The position numbers were made by a program, and so were the translations under genes. DNA of 64,000 bases, taken from the NCBI RefSeq assembly GCF_932294415.1, contig NC_065536.1:2356001-2420000 (forward strand), given 5' to 3'. Every line of letters begins with the position of its first letter. The first letter of the stretch is position 1. The notes under the pieces were generated by a model that was not told the DNA's origin, searched no databases, and was given only the letters and a program-made list of their open reading frames with translations. The DNA is from Quercus robur (Eukaryota > Streptophyta > Magnoliopsida > Fagales > Fagaceae). Of the stretch, positions 22,370 to 34,082 are shown piece after piece.

Positions 22370-23065
22370 CAATGGACCAAATAGGCCAAAATTGACCAAA
22401 TTGGCCCAAATAGACCGAAATAGACCAAAGTAGATCAAATAGGTAAAAATGGACTAAAGTAGACCAAAGTGGACTGAAATAGATCGAATAGACCTAAGGG
22501 GACCAAATTGTTCTCTCTAAAAATTAAACAATTTTTAAAAGTAATTTCTATCTCCCTATTTTTACAAATATATAATTTTATTAATTTTTGTGTTTTTGAT
22601 TGATATAATTCCTTTTTGAAGTGATTCATATTCTTATAACTATTGTTATTATACATTACTTCTATATTTTTCTAATTTATTTTGGTACAACTAAAATTCT
22701 TAAATTTTAAATCTATTATTCAAATTTCTCATTTACTTAAGGAGATTATCATTATAATCAAAATTTATCTTATAATTACAATTAATATAACTCAAATAAT
22801 TCATATTACTCTCAACCTAAACTTTTCTTTTCTCATTTTTAAGTAAGTGTACCAAAATTGGTTGAATGGACCAAAGTTGACTGAATCAAATGGAAGTGGA
22901 CCAATATGGACCAAATTGGACTGGAGTGGACCAAATGGACATATGGACCGAATAGAACAAAATAGACCAAATAAACCGAAATGAACCAAATAAATGAAAA
23001 TGGACTGAATTGGAACAAAGTGGATTGAAGTGGACCAAATGGACGGAATAGACCTAAAGGGACAG
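22370..23065. repeat. GGACC-type degenerate repeats in module A copy 2
   Basis: Two patches (about 22370-22500 and 22855-23065) of the TGGACCAAAT-type words flank an AT-rich spacer. The spacer is shared with 1860-2200 and 32900-33240 (AAATTAAACAATTTTTAAAAG, ATTCCTTTTTGAAGTG). The word order is kept, but individual repeat units differ strongly between modules. Confidence 0.7.
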
Positions 23066-24349
23066 AATTGTTCTCCCAAAAAATTAAACAATTTTTAATA
23101 GCAATTTCTATCTCTCTATTTTACAAATATATAATTTTTTTAAATTTTTTTTATTGATATTATTCCTTTTATAACTTACATTTATATTATATTTTCTATG
23201 TTAATCAAATATTTTCTTTTTTTTATATTAATTTAAAATTTTGGAATTAATTTTTTCTTCAATATTTTATCTTAATTTTACTCCCCCTAACCAAAATCCT
23301 GGCTCCACCACCAAAAGAAAAAGCGATGAACAGTTACCATACATTTTAGACAAATCTATATCTTATAAAATAACATATTTGGTTAGAGATTCAACTATAA
23401 AACCAGTTGAATTGATTGTTCATAATCAAAAAATGACTATAGCCTAAGCGCATTGTGTTCTGTGTTGTATATCTATGTATGGTGTTTATATTACGTGATT
23501 ATCACTGATAACAAGAAAGTATCTCATGAGACTATTTCATACAAGATTTTTTCCACTTCTAACAGGTATTTGAAGGATATTTCGGTCATGTTAATCAACT
23601 CTATTAGTTATATTAAAAATTAAAAAATAAAACAGAGTTGTATTGTAGTCATTATTCTTGATTAATGAAAATCACTTAGCTTTTTTTGCTAATGTCATTT
23701 GGACATATTAAAAGTATAAATAAATAATTAAATAAATTAAATACTGGGTCTATGGCCTTAAAATCGGGTTAGAAAAGTCCCTTTGATAGCCTTGAATGGG
23801 GATTAATTCTAGGTGCTAATTGTCTTTAAATTTTCTAGCCACCTTAAAAAGTTAATTATGAGTTATATATATAACTTCACCCGCAATCTCAAGTTGAGAG
23901 AAAGCTTAACCTCAAATTACTTACTTAAAACTTAAAATTATACCATGTAAAATGATAATTTTTTTTCAAACTTAAATCATTATCTTTTGGGCAATTTTCA
24001 TTTTAACTAAACTATCTTTGCATTGGCGAAAATCAATACCAGTTAGGTTTCATCTACTACATTGTTGGCACCGGCAACCCATTGGCATTGCCCAATAGGT
24101 TCAGTTACTTGAGCTAAAACTATTATTTCACTAGTCGCAGACCCGCGCGTTGCGCGTGATAATTTTTTGATTTATTATTATTATTATTATTTTTTATGAT
24201 TGTGTTATTATTTTGAATAATTTTCAATGTATTACTACTTAAGCCCTCTCAATAGTTGGGCTCCGATATTGAATTTTAAATTCAAATAATTTTGAATAAT
24301 TTTCAATGTATTACTACTTAAGTCCTACCAACCATCATTTAACCGTCAT

Positions 24350-24790
24350 TATAGCAAAAAATCATTTCAAATAACTGGTGGATAATATGAACACCCTACC
24401 AAAAGAGAATATAAAAATTATTTTAGCACAAAAAAAGATAATATAATCTCAATTTTATAATAGTCATTTCATTAATTGAGAGTTGGACATACTTTACGAA
24501 ACAATCTAGCTGTTGAACTTGAAATTCAACAGATAATCCGTAATCAACTGATAGAAAATATGAACAACCTACACAACCAAATGAAAATATAAAAAATATT
24601 TTAGCATAGCCTTTTCATTTTATAGCTGTTGAACTTGCAATTTAATAGATATTCCATAATCAACTGGTAGAAAATATGAACAACCTACACAACCAAATAT
24701 AAATATAAAGAATATTTTAGCAAAGCCTTTTCATTTTATTTATAATTAAAAGTTAGAAATACTTGAAAAAACAATCCAATGTCAAAACAT
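24350..24790. repeat. Degenerate tandem repeat of about 116 bp
   Basis: TAGCTGTTGAACTTG occurs at 24507 and 24623. ATATGAACAACCTACACAACC and a TATTTTAGCA-like word recur at the same step, with a third, weaker unit to the left. Nearby, AATTTTCAATGTATTACTACT is also repeated (about 24220 and 24301). Confidence 0.6.
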
Positions 24791-25957
24791 GTAAATTAAT
24801 AGGTAACTTGTGAGCAACTGGTAAGTAAAATAGTAATCAAAACGGTGACAGGTGTCCACATCATTGAACACCAAGACCCTTTTTTTTTTTTTCTTTTTTT
24901 AATCTTTTGATAAATGAACACAAACACTCACATGAAAATACACACTCAAACACTAAAAAAATATATAATATTTTATGTCATCTATCTATAATGTCTTCCT
25001 GCTTGGTAAGTAAGTTCACACAAGTATCATGAAGACCATTTTTCTAAGACTATTTGGAGATTCCTGTCTTTATGCAGTTCCGTTAAAAATTAAAATATCA
25101 CAAGGTAAGACCAACCCAAAAACTTAAACTATAATAGTTTTTTAGACCAACCTCATTCTTTTTAATCTCCCTCCTTTTTTGCTTTTAATCTACCTTTGTT
25201 TTTACTCTTTCACTTTGTGTTAAAACCTTCCACTACCAAGCATGTGAATTTCTGTCAAAAATTCATTAAATAACTTATTGTTCCACAATTGATTTTCCAA
25301 CTGCTATAATTGCAGTTAACACCTTCCTTTTGAATGAGATCAATAGACAAAAGACCCAAAACAATAGCAGTTTTATTTTTTTGTACTTCGAAATGTATTA
25401 TGTATACAACCATGTTTTGAAGCTTGGCCTTTGGTAGCAATTATTTCACAGAATGGACCTCATAAGAAGACTAAATTACTGAACTTTTTTGAAAATCAAC
25501 TAAATTATTGAACTTAATGATGTATATAAGGCTACATCTAGGAAATAATTAATTAACCATGTTCTAAGGCATCAAGATGGTTGCTGAAAAATGTTGTAGA
25601 CACTAATCTCAATGTTGATTTCTTTTTCCTTAGCTCATCGTGCTTAAATAGTAGTGACATGACATAAGAGGCATAGATTTTAAAAAAAGTATGCAGTTAA
25701 TTAAAACTTCTCAATTTGAGGAAAATATTTCATCAACTTCAAAAATTCTTGAAAAAAATGTTCACTGAGTGATTTCATGATAACACATCTTCGTCTTTTT
25801 ACACATATATCTCTACATCCTCATCAACTTCAATATGGAAATTTTCACACCTCAGCATAATCACCTAAATGTACAACTTGCCCTCAATATGAAATATTTA
25901 AATAGTAATAAATAAAAAACAATGACAAACAAACAGAAAATAGTGTCAAGGTTTTCT

Positions 25958-25960
<3 letters not shown>

Positions 25961-25989
<29 letters not shown>
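25961..25989. repeat. (GA)n microsatellite
   Basis: An uninterrupted GA run of about 29 bases lies in AT-rich sequence within the 4.2-kb insertion. Confidence 0.9.
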
Positions 25990-25991
<2 letters not shown>

Positions 25992-26463
25992 AAACAGATA
26001 TTATATAAATCACAATCTAGTCTTGGATTTTGACATGATTTTTTATTTGAACCCTTATGTGTTACAGTGGCTAAAAATATTAACTCCATGAATCTTCAAC
26101 AAAATATTTGTTTACAATCACAAACAAATCAAAGTAACCCCACATAGTTATGAAAATTTCACCTTCAGAGCATTGGGGTCTCAAAGGTCAAAAAAATTGA
26201 TTGTATCATCCTTAAGAGGTCCACAACACCACTTGCCTCTCTGAAAATACAAAACGCATATATCAAGTTTCATATGCTTTTAACTATGGCATCTATGAAA
26301 TCAAGAACAGAGGACATTCTGTTGACGACAAATTAACACAAACCTTTGACTTTGATTAAAATTTTGGATGACAATTTTCTATTAAATTGAATAGAGTCAA
26401 ACTAATCACATATAATGAATTAAACAATTGTGCATAAGCTATATATCACGTGGCTAGATTTAG

Positions 26464-26858
26464 AAGATTCATCCTAAGTGACACTTCCAGTGTCATTGTC
26501 ATTGTTAACTTAAATTATCGAGTGGCTAGAAGATGCATTAGAAACATGTACTGCACTTTCTGTCAAACATTTTATTAGATATTTTGCATTCAAATAGGCT
26601 TCATAACAAAATTCTTATACATGGGTAGGAGCTGTTAGTTAACAATTCAACCATGGACAACCAAAAGATTCATCCTAAGTGACACTTCCAGTGTCATTGT
26701 CATTGTTAACTTAAATTATCGAGTGGTTAGAAGATGCATTAGAAACATGTACTGCACTTTCTGTCAAACATTTTATTAGATATTTTGCATTCAAATAGGC
26801 TTCATAACAAAATTCTTATACATGGGTAGGAGCTGTTAGTTAACAATTCAACCATGGA
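26464..26858. repeat. Recent 201-bp tandem duplication
   Basis: The unit starting AAGATTCATCCTAAGTGACA at 26464 is repeated from 26665. The two agree almost completely; the clearest difference is GAGTGGCTAG versus GAGTGGTTAG. The near identity indicates a recent duplication inside the 4.2-kb insertion. No coding potential is seen. Confidence 0.85.
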
Positions 26859-28766
26859 TACCTTTAGTTAATTTTTTGTGAACACATGGAAGAAGAACAA
26901 TTGAATGTGAAACCACATGACAAATCCAATTGAAACTTCTGGTTTTGTTGCTGATGCCACTACTAATGATTATGGTTCTGATATTATGATGGTTTTATTG
27001 TTATAAAATGCTCTAAAATTTGCATGAAATAAAATAGATTTGCGATGAAATCCTCCACTCTATTTAGCATTCTAGCTATCCAAAACAATTCCATTAAAAT
27101 TTTATGAATAGGAATAAAATGGATAGTCCGTCAATTAATCCAATTCAAAACACACGCTAAATTATAAACCAATCCCAAATCTAATCTTATTATCAATTAT
27201 CATGGCTAGTTTAGCACTTAGCAAACTTTATTTTATTTTTATTTTTTATCCTTTAGGTAGCATTCAAATTTGGCTTGATAGTCCTACAATACACCTACCA
27301 TTTTTACTAAAAAATACATTACAATTTTCCAGAAAGCAAAACATAAAGAACATTACAGCATTGCATCCCTTCCTCATTCTGATTGTGCGAGGTCTTTCAT
27401 TGATCAAAACAAAGATAACATAGTCTTCATCCCATACCCACAATTATGATAGGGGGAAATGCCACAACAAATAATTGTATGATCACATATTAATTCAACT
27501 TTTGGTTGTTCTTTCCCTTTTGAAATCATCCTATAATGACCAAGGCAATTAAAATAATAAACTCTAATTCAAGCATATTATAGCAACAGATACAATTTCA
27601 AAGACATAAGATTAAAATTCACTTTGTTAGAGAAAAAACATACAGGCAGCAAGCCACTACTACCAATCCATATAAATCAAAAGACAAACTACTGGCAGTA
27701 TTTCTGTAGCTTCTGTCAGACAGTGCACCAATTAAAAACCACAGCCACCATAACAATCATCCACACCATTCCACGAAAGAGGCAGTAACAAAATGCAAAA
27801 AGGGAAACCAAAAACATCAAGCAAAATAATGGAGCACAAAAACAACTGGGGTTTAGAGATACCTAACTAAATCAGCCAGGTTCCGTAAGTATTTATATAT
27901 TGTGAGGAGAGGAAGACAGCAAGGAAAGAACTCAGATAAGCGGACGTTACTGTGAAATCGTAGAGTAGGAAGGTGGGGAGATTTTCAGACTCTTTGGTTG
28001 TCCTTGAAACCGTTACTGTGAAACCATAGAGCTGAAGCGTATCACACTGTGCTTCTCACACACAACCCTTCAAGGTTCCACGGTTTCAAATCTTTCTTTT
28101 AAGTTGAAAAGGCCTTGGGCTGGGCTTTATGGTGGAAGTAAATAGATAGAGAGTGGGCTGGGATTTATTATACATATAATACTGGGATTTATTATTCTGA
28201 AACTTGTAAAAATTGTTTTAAAATTGTAGGTAAAAAAAAATTAAAAAAAAAAAAAAAGGATTGGGATGACATGGCCGCTGACGTGGCTCAACGTGAGCGC
28301 AGCGACATTAAACGCTACGCTTCAGCTTTTAGTAATATATTGATTAGAACAGGACTTGTTTTGCTGAAGGGAGAGTCAATGAGATAAGGCATATTGCTGT
28401 CTCAATCATACTGTAAAGACAAACTAGTTGTGCATATTGCTTCAAAAGTTTTCAAATTGGACTATTGAACATCATTTAGAGTATAAACACCAAAATTTCA
28501 CCAACCATGGTTTTAAAGCAACAAATCTGAGGCGTTTTTAAAGACACAAATAAGAGATTCACATTACATGCTACGTTGCAAGCCCTTTTGGAAATCATCA
28601 AGTATATTCTTTCATATATATATTTTTTGAAAGAATTATCTTCTTACAAAAACAAGAAACTTTGACAAAGTAAATTTACAGTTGAATCAACAATGAAACA
28701 ATGAAAAAAATGAACATTAGAGTACAGACATTTCCCCACCCTGCACGCCAAAGTACATAAAATAAT

Positions 28767-30651
28767 CTAATTGACAACCCTGCAATTCTTCCTGACCTCA
28801 CCCTGCCTTCCTGTGAGAACATCAATGGAACCCATTTTCACCATAGCTGCTGCAAACTTGTTAGCCCAAGCTGCATCATTTCTTGCATGGTACCTCACAA
28901 TCCCCACCGTTGCGGGGCTGCTCAAAAGAGTTTGATCGGAGGTCAACAAGCCATGGTGATTCATCAAATCTTTGTAGTACTTATTATCAAGTTTGTTCGG
29001 TGTAAGAACATCCAGTGGCACTGTAGGATCACCACCATTTCCAGAACTTAATTGTTGGGGACACTTAGCTTTCAAGTCTCTAGCAAATTTGGGGTCCATT
29101 GAAGGGTCTTGTGGATGTGTTGCATTGAAAGTGTATAGCCGTTTTGAGAAAGAAGAACAATGTGACACGCCTATAGAATGTGCCCCAGAAAGTGTCACCA
29201 TTTCATCAAGACTAAAGCCTTTTCGTCCAAAGTTTTCTTCGAGCTGATTGGCATCAAAGAAAGGCGGGGGAAGGTTTTGGGTAGGCTCATCTTCATGTGA
29301 CACCCAGCCATCACGACGACCTGATGGCACTTTGTAGTTTATGTCTCCAACTTTGTATGCACTGTCACGAGCAGCAAATGCAATAATGTCTGCACATGAG
29401 ACAGTTTGGGGGCATTGAGCTTCTAGTTCAGCCTTTGCCTCATCGATCACTTCAAAGCCTCGCAAACTAGGATTGTTGGCTATATTTTCCTTCTCTGCTG
29501 GGTTTCCAGGAGTTGAATCAAGTAAAACAGAGGCATCACAACCCTGAAACATATAGCATGAAAATTATGATTAAGTCCAATCGATGACAGTGAGGGAATT
29601 ATTTTCTTCTTGTTTTAGGAGAATTTATTTTCATTAGCTTACTGGATTTAAGAACTATGTTGGATAAAAGAACAATACACCTTAAAAAAAATAATACTTC
29701 AAAAAGTTGTACCAAAAAAAAAAAAAAAAAAAAAGAAGAAGAAGAAGAAGAAAGAAAGTCAATCTAGTTTAGTTTGTCTAGAAAAATCCTGATAGACATT
29801 TAAAATGAAGCTAAAAAAATCTGCGTTTTGTGTCAGTTTAATTTGTCTAGATTGAAATATAGTCATTAACACCCACCAATTACAATAAAACCATTATCCA
29901 CCATTCAAAAAGAATGACATTAATGTGTATTAGTATCAAATTGGAAAAGTGGCACAGATAATATCATGAAATGTTTTTCATGCAACGGTCCCGTAGCTCA
30001 GTTGGTTAGAGCGTTGGTCTTATGAGCCGAAGGTCGCGGTTTCTTCAAGCCCCGCCGGGACCAATATTCCAATGATTTTGTTGGTGTCAATGTCAATACT
30101 AGCCAAAAAAGTTAATAAATTTGAAGTCATCAAGTTTTTGATACACATGTCATATCTATAGATGTTAATAATGTGATATTTTATGAAATTTTTTTGCTTT
30201 CAAGCCCAAAAAAGTAAATAAATTTGGAACAAATAAGCTTTTGATGGACATGGTATTTCTATATGTTGTTTGTATTGTGATATTCTAAGATAAGGTTTTG
30301 CTTTTAGTACATACAAAAGTCATCATGCTAATTAAGGATGTTATAGATGCTTTTTCTGGAGAGAGAACGGTGTATTTGATTTTATAAAATACTAAAAATA
30401 GAGTGGAAAATGAGGGTGAGAAGAAGCTATACCCTAACAAAACAGTCATGGAAATGCATTCTGATTAGGCCAGCAGCTATGCCAGGATTCCTTGACACAG
30501 CTTTGTTCACAGCTTTTCTCACAATTGCTTCTGCAGAAGGACAACTTGTCTTATAAAAGCCCACTTTGAGTGATGCTGATGAGACAGAAGCCATAGTAGA
30601 TATACTAATTAGAAAGAAAACCAAGCACAAGTGTAGTGTTGCCATCTTCAT
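28767..30651 (-). CDS. Class III peroxidase, copy 4 (PRX4)
   Basis: Exons are 30651-30433 and 29543-28767, with an 889-bp GT-AG intron that holds a tRNA-like gene on the opposite strand. The product is 331 residues and belongs to subgroup B. The signal peptide is about residues 1-26, followed by [23 protein letters not shown] gives distal Arg64 and His68. GCDAS follows, with the conserved Glu and Asn, and [12 protein letters not shown] carries proximal His195. All eight Cys are present. FNATH is a possible N-glycosylation site. A Ser/Gly/Asn loop after KCP adds three residues compared with subgroup A. Two in-frame ATGs (30651 and 30645) could start translation; the first is used because it is kept in copies 6-8. 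It appears intact. Confidence 0.95.
29987..30063 (+). tRNA. tRNA-like gene inside PRX4 intron, probably a pseudogene
   Basis: The 7-bp acceptor stem (GGTCCCG with CGGGACC), D arm (GCTC...GAGC) and anticodon arm (TTGGT-CTTATGA-GCCGA, with two G-T pairs) all fold. The anticodon at 30021-30023 is UAU as it stands. The T arm is abnormal: GCGGTTTCTTCAAGCCCCGC is three bases longer than usual and lacks the GGTTCGA internal promoter box. A decayed relative in PRX6 reads GGTCTCA at this point, so the original anticodon may have been CAU. Lacking box B, it is probably not transcribed by polymerase III. Confidence 0.75.
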
Positions 30652-30832
30652 TGTGCAACCCAAAAGGCCTTAATTTGTGTGAGGCAAAAAAAGAGTAAGG
30701 AACAATATATGAGGTAGTTAAGAACGAAGCAAGAATTGGATTGTGTGCTCCAAAGAAAGACAAAGTGAGAAGAAGATAGTGAAATGAGGTGATTGAGTTT
30801 TGAGATGAAGGGAATGGTTGATGTTAAGTTCA

Positions 30833-30898
30833 TATTTATAGGTAAAAGGAAAGAAGAAGATTATGCCCGCTGCTTTTACTTTTTCTATACCGAAACGT
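30833..30898 (-). promoter_or_regulatory. PRX4 promoter: TATA box and ACGT element
   Basis: TATAAATA lies at 30840-30833 on the minus strand, about 180 bp before the ATG. An ACGT core (minus-strand GTACGTTTCGG) lies at about 30900-30890, with the same order and spacing as in subgroup A, although the flanks differ. Confidence 0.55.
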
Positions 30899-30899
30899 A

Positions 30900-32127
30900 C
30901 GTGTGTTAATTACTTAACAGTTGCAGCAAGCAAAGAAGTGAAGCTTTAAGCTGTCTAAGTTTGAACAGTTCCATATACAGTGGTACACTCCCTTCGCCTC
31001 CTTGCTTGGTTTGACTTCTCATTTTGCAGGCCTGGTTCAGAACAGTACTGGTTTTATTTTTTATTTTTATTTTTTTTCTGACTTTCAAAGATGTCAAGTG
31101 GCAATGAAGAATGAAGATTTGGTCATGACTGAAAATCTCCATGACAAATTCTCATATTGGATCATGAAATGAATTTTATATTACTTTTTTTTTTATTACA
31201 TTTTTTTAGGGGTATACTTTGACAGTTCAGTTCTTGCATCAGCGTTTTATATTACATTTTAAATGAATATATTGAAGAAGTCTATTTGCATGTAGTAGGA
31301 TATGAATTGAAGTATCCGATTCAGCAGGGAAAACATATGATGTAATCAAGCTAGCTTTATAATTTTTAAAAGGGAAAATCTAATCAACACTTTTTTTTTT
31401 CTCTTTATTCAATTTTAAAGAAGGAAAATGGATTCTAAATTCTAACACAAAGATACGTCATAAACTCTGCTCTAAAAATTGATTCAATTTTTACACAACT
31501 TTTAAGTAGTCGTGGTGGTAAAAATGTGGTAAGTCCATATAAAAGTAAATGTTCACCACTCCATCAAATTGTGACAAAAATTACTAATTTTGAACCCTTA
31601 AAATCTCCGTAAGAAACACCAAAAAAATACTAATTTTGAACTACAAGCCTCTTACCTTTTAAAATATTACTTTAGTTCAAGTCCTTAGACAACCACCTTA
31701 AAGGGGTAATGGATAAAGTAATTAATTAACAAAAAGACAATTAAATATGATAAGTATGATTGAAGACCAAACAGACAAGTTTGACCAAGTCATGCATTGT
31801 AGCTACTTGTTCAATCTCCATGTATCAAATCCCACAGAAATATGACCTTCCAAGAAATTCAATCGATTAAAAAACTACTTGTTCATGAAATGCCTTCAAC
31901 AACTAGCTGCTTAAACTGTAAAATAAGGCACTGGACAAAAAAATCAGTAACGCGTTTGCTTTGTTAATTGTATCTTGTATAACATCAGCACCATAATAGT
32001 GATACTATTCTCTCCCTTGGCCTCCCTCCTTGATTTGAATTCTAATCTAAATGTTTTCTTAACTTGTGCATGAGGTTTAGAAATTTGTTTTCTTTTTCAC
32101 TTTCAAAGATGTCAACTGGCAATGATG
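30900..32127. other. Upstream region of PRX4 with a relic of another unit
   Basis: No gene is seen. The TTTCAAAGATGTCAA-GTGGCAATGA block near 31082 recurs near 32101 (TTTCAAAGATGTCAACTGGC), each following a similar pyrimidine-rich stretch. The second block joins directly to module A. This looks like the upstream part of a further peroxidase unit whose gene has been lost. Confidence 0.45.
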
Positions 32128-33239
32128 ATCATGCCTGTAAAAGCTACTTGAGAAATTCTCATCTAGGGTCGCCCAGAGAACAAAAAACAAATAAATAAAT
32201 TAATGTCTTCATTCTGAAAAAAGAAAGGTTTTGTCGTCTATAAAATGAGTTCCTTGCTAATTTTTAAATAAAAAACTGAGAGGATACAAGCTTGAGAGGT
32301 CTCAAAGGCATTAGGATCCTCACAACACTTCCTCTAATGATTTAGTTATAACCCAAACTAAATCCCATCAAGATCTTAAGATAGCATTAGGCAGTAGGTG
32401 TCGAATAATTGTTCGTAAATCAAACTCAGTTGATCCTTGAAATCTTGGAAGTAGCTCGTGGAAGGTATTTAGAATAGAAGAGTCCAAGCGGCCTAAAGCC
32501 GATTATGTGGTCATCTCAGTAAGTCATTTTTAGATGAGAATTCAGTTTTGAATGTCATCCAAAAGGAAAAAAGTCACTTCTTTGCCGGATTCTTCTAAAA
32601 TAAATAACAAGTTCTTTGCCTGATGAAAATGGCTTACAAGTCCCAGCTTTGATTTCGTGTACAAAGGCATAATGACTAATGATTACTTTAGTGGAACCGT
32701 GTTTCTTGCATCTTTCTTCATAATAGTTTTTTATTTCCCAGACAATTATGCATTGGATTATAGACAATCCATTAGAAATTTGTACACAATGGACCAAATA
32801 GATTGAAATGGACTAAATTGGACCCAGTAGACCAAAATGAAGTTAATGGACCAACATGTACAGAATTGGACCAAATAGACCCGAGGGGACTGAATTGCTC
32901 TCCCTAAAAATTAAACAATTTTTAAAAGTAATTTACATCTATTTATTTTTACAAATATATAATTTTATTAATTTTTGTGTTTTTGATTGATATTATTCCT
33001 TTTTGAAGTGGTTCATATTTTTCTTAGTTCTAACTATTATTATTATTATGCATTACTCCTATATTTTTCTAATTTATTTTGGTACAAATAAAATTTATAA
33101 GTTTTAAATTTATTGTTAAAATTTCTCATTCACTTGAGGAAATTATCATGATAATCAAAACTTATCTTATAATAACAATTGATTTTACTCAAATAATTCA
33201 TATTACTCTAAATCTAAACTTGTCTTTTCTCATTCTTAA

Positions 33240-33580
33240 GTGAGTGGACCGAAATATGCTAAATGGACTGAAGTAGAATGGATTGAATGGAAGTGGACCG
33301 ATATGGACTAAATTGGACTGAATAAACCAAATTGAACTAAAGTGAACCAAATGGACCGAATTAGACCAAATTAGACAGAACTAGACCAAACAGACCGAAG
33401 TTTATCAAATTGGACCAAATGGACGGAGTTAAACTAAATTGGACCGAAGTGGAAAAAATAGACCAAAAGACTGTAGAAGACTGAATAGAATCAAATGGAC
33501 TAATTTGGACTAAAGTGAACCGAATAGACAAAGAGGACCGAATTGACCAAAATAAACTGAATTGGACCAAATTAGACCGG
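33240..33580. repeat. GGACC-type degenerate repeats in module A copy 3
   Basis: Same array as 2207-2550, differing at only scattered positions (for example ATTGGACCGAAG here versus ATTGGGCCGAAG there). A smaller patch lies at 32790-32900. Confidence 0.75.
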
Positions 33581-34082
33581 ATTGGAAATTTTTAAATTAT
33601 TTTTCTTCAAATTTTTTAAATTAAAAATTTTGAATTAATGATTGTAAAATATTTTCCAGAATTTTTTAATAAAAAAATTAAATTAAGTGAAGTTGACAGA
33701 GATAAAATAAAATAAAACGAATCACAAAAAACAAATCATAACTTACATTTATATTATATTTTCTATGTTAATCAAATATTTTATTTTTTATATTAATTTA
33801 AAATTTTGAAATTAATTTTGTCTTCATTATTTTATCTTAATTTTACTCCCCTAATCAAAATCCTCGCTCCACAACCAAAAGATAAAGCGATGAACAGTTA
33901 CCTTACCTTTTAGACAAATCTATATCTTATATATTAACGTATTAAAATAACATATTTGGTTAGAGATTCAAATGTAAAACCAGTTGATTTGATGAAAACA
34001 TGAATTGATTGTTCATGATCAAAAACGACTATGGCTAAGCTTATTGTGTTCCGTGTTGTATATCTATGTAGAGTGTTTATAT

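Larger units (their letters stand above)
21180..24129. repeat. Module A, copy 2 (diverged, split by a solo LTR)
   Basis: From GTGTAACCGTGTTTCTTGCA (about 21189) this matches 1650 and 32693 onward, then GGACC-type repeats, then the ACAGTTACC-containing block near 23330. From about 23480 to 24128 it matches 35670-36245. The LINE present in the other two copies is absent here. At 23480 the sequence reads straight through GTGTTTATATTACGTGATTA, the empty site. A solo LTR lies at 21290-22365. Confidence 0.75.
24130..28343. mobile_element. 4.2-kb insertion of unknown class
   Basis: Both flanks match module A copy 3 near 36245, where TTATTTCGTTAGAACAGG reads through without it. The left end begins ACTAGTCGCAGACCCGCGCG. 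The right end carries GCTGACGTGGCTCAACGTG, then ACGCTACGCTTCAGCTTTTAG. No open frame of note occurs inside. Similar right-end sequence occurs near 47891, 55073 and 62027. GC-rich ends, a short hairpin (GCTCAACGTGAGC) and no visible target duplication could suggest a Helitron-like element, but the canonical TC and CTRR ends were not found, so I leave the class open. Confidence 0.55.

Noticed and set aside
27202-27423. 73-codon hydrophobic frame in the 4.2-kb insertion
   Set aside because: Short, AT-driven composition, no homologous domain or splice context.
24130-28343. Helitron call for the 4.2-kb insertion
   Set aside because: Required TC start, CTRR end and A/T target were not all found, and no Rep/helicase frame is present.
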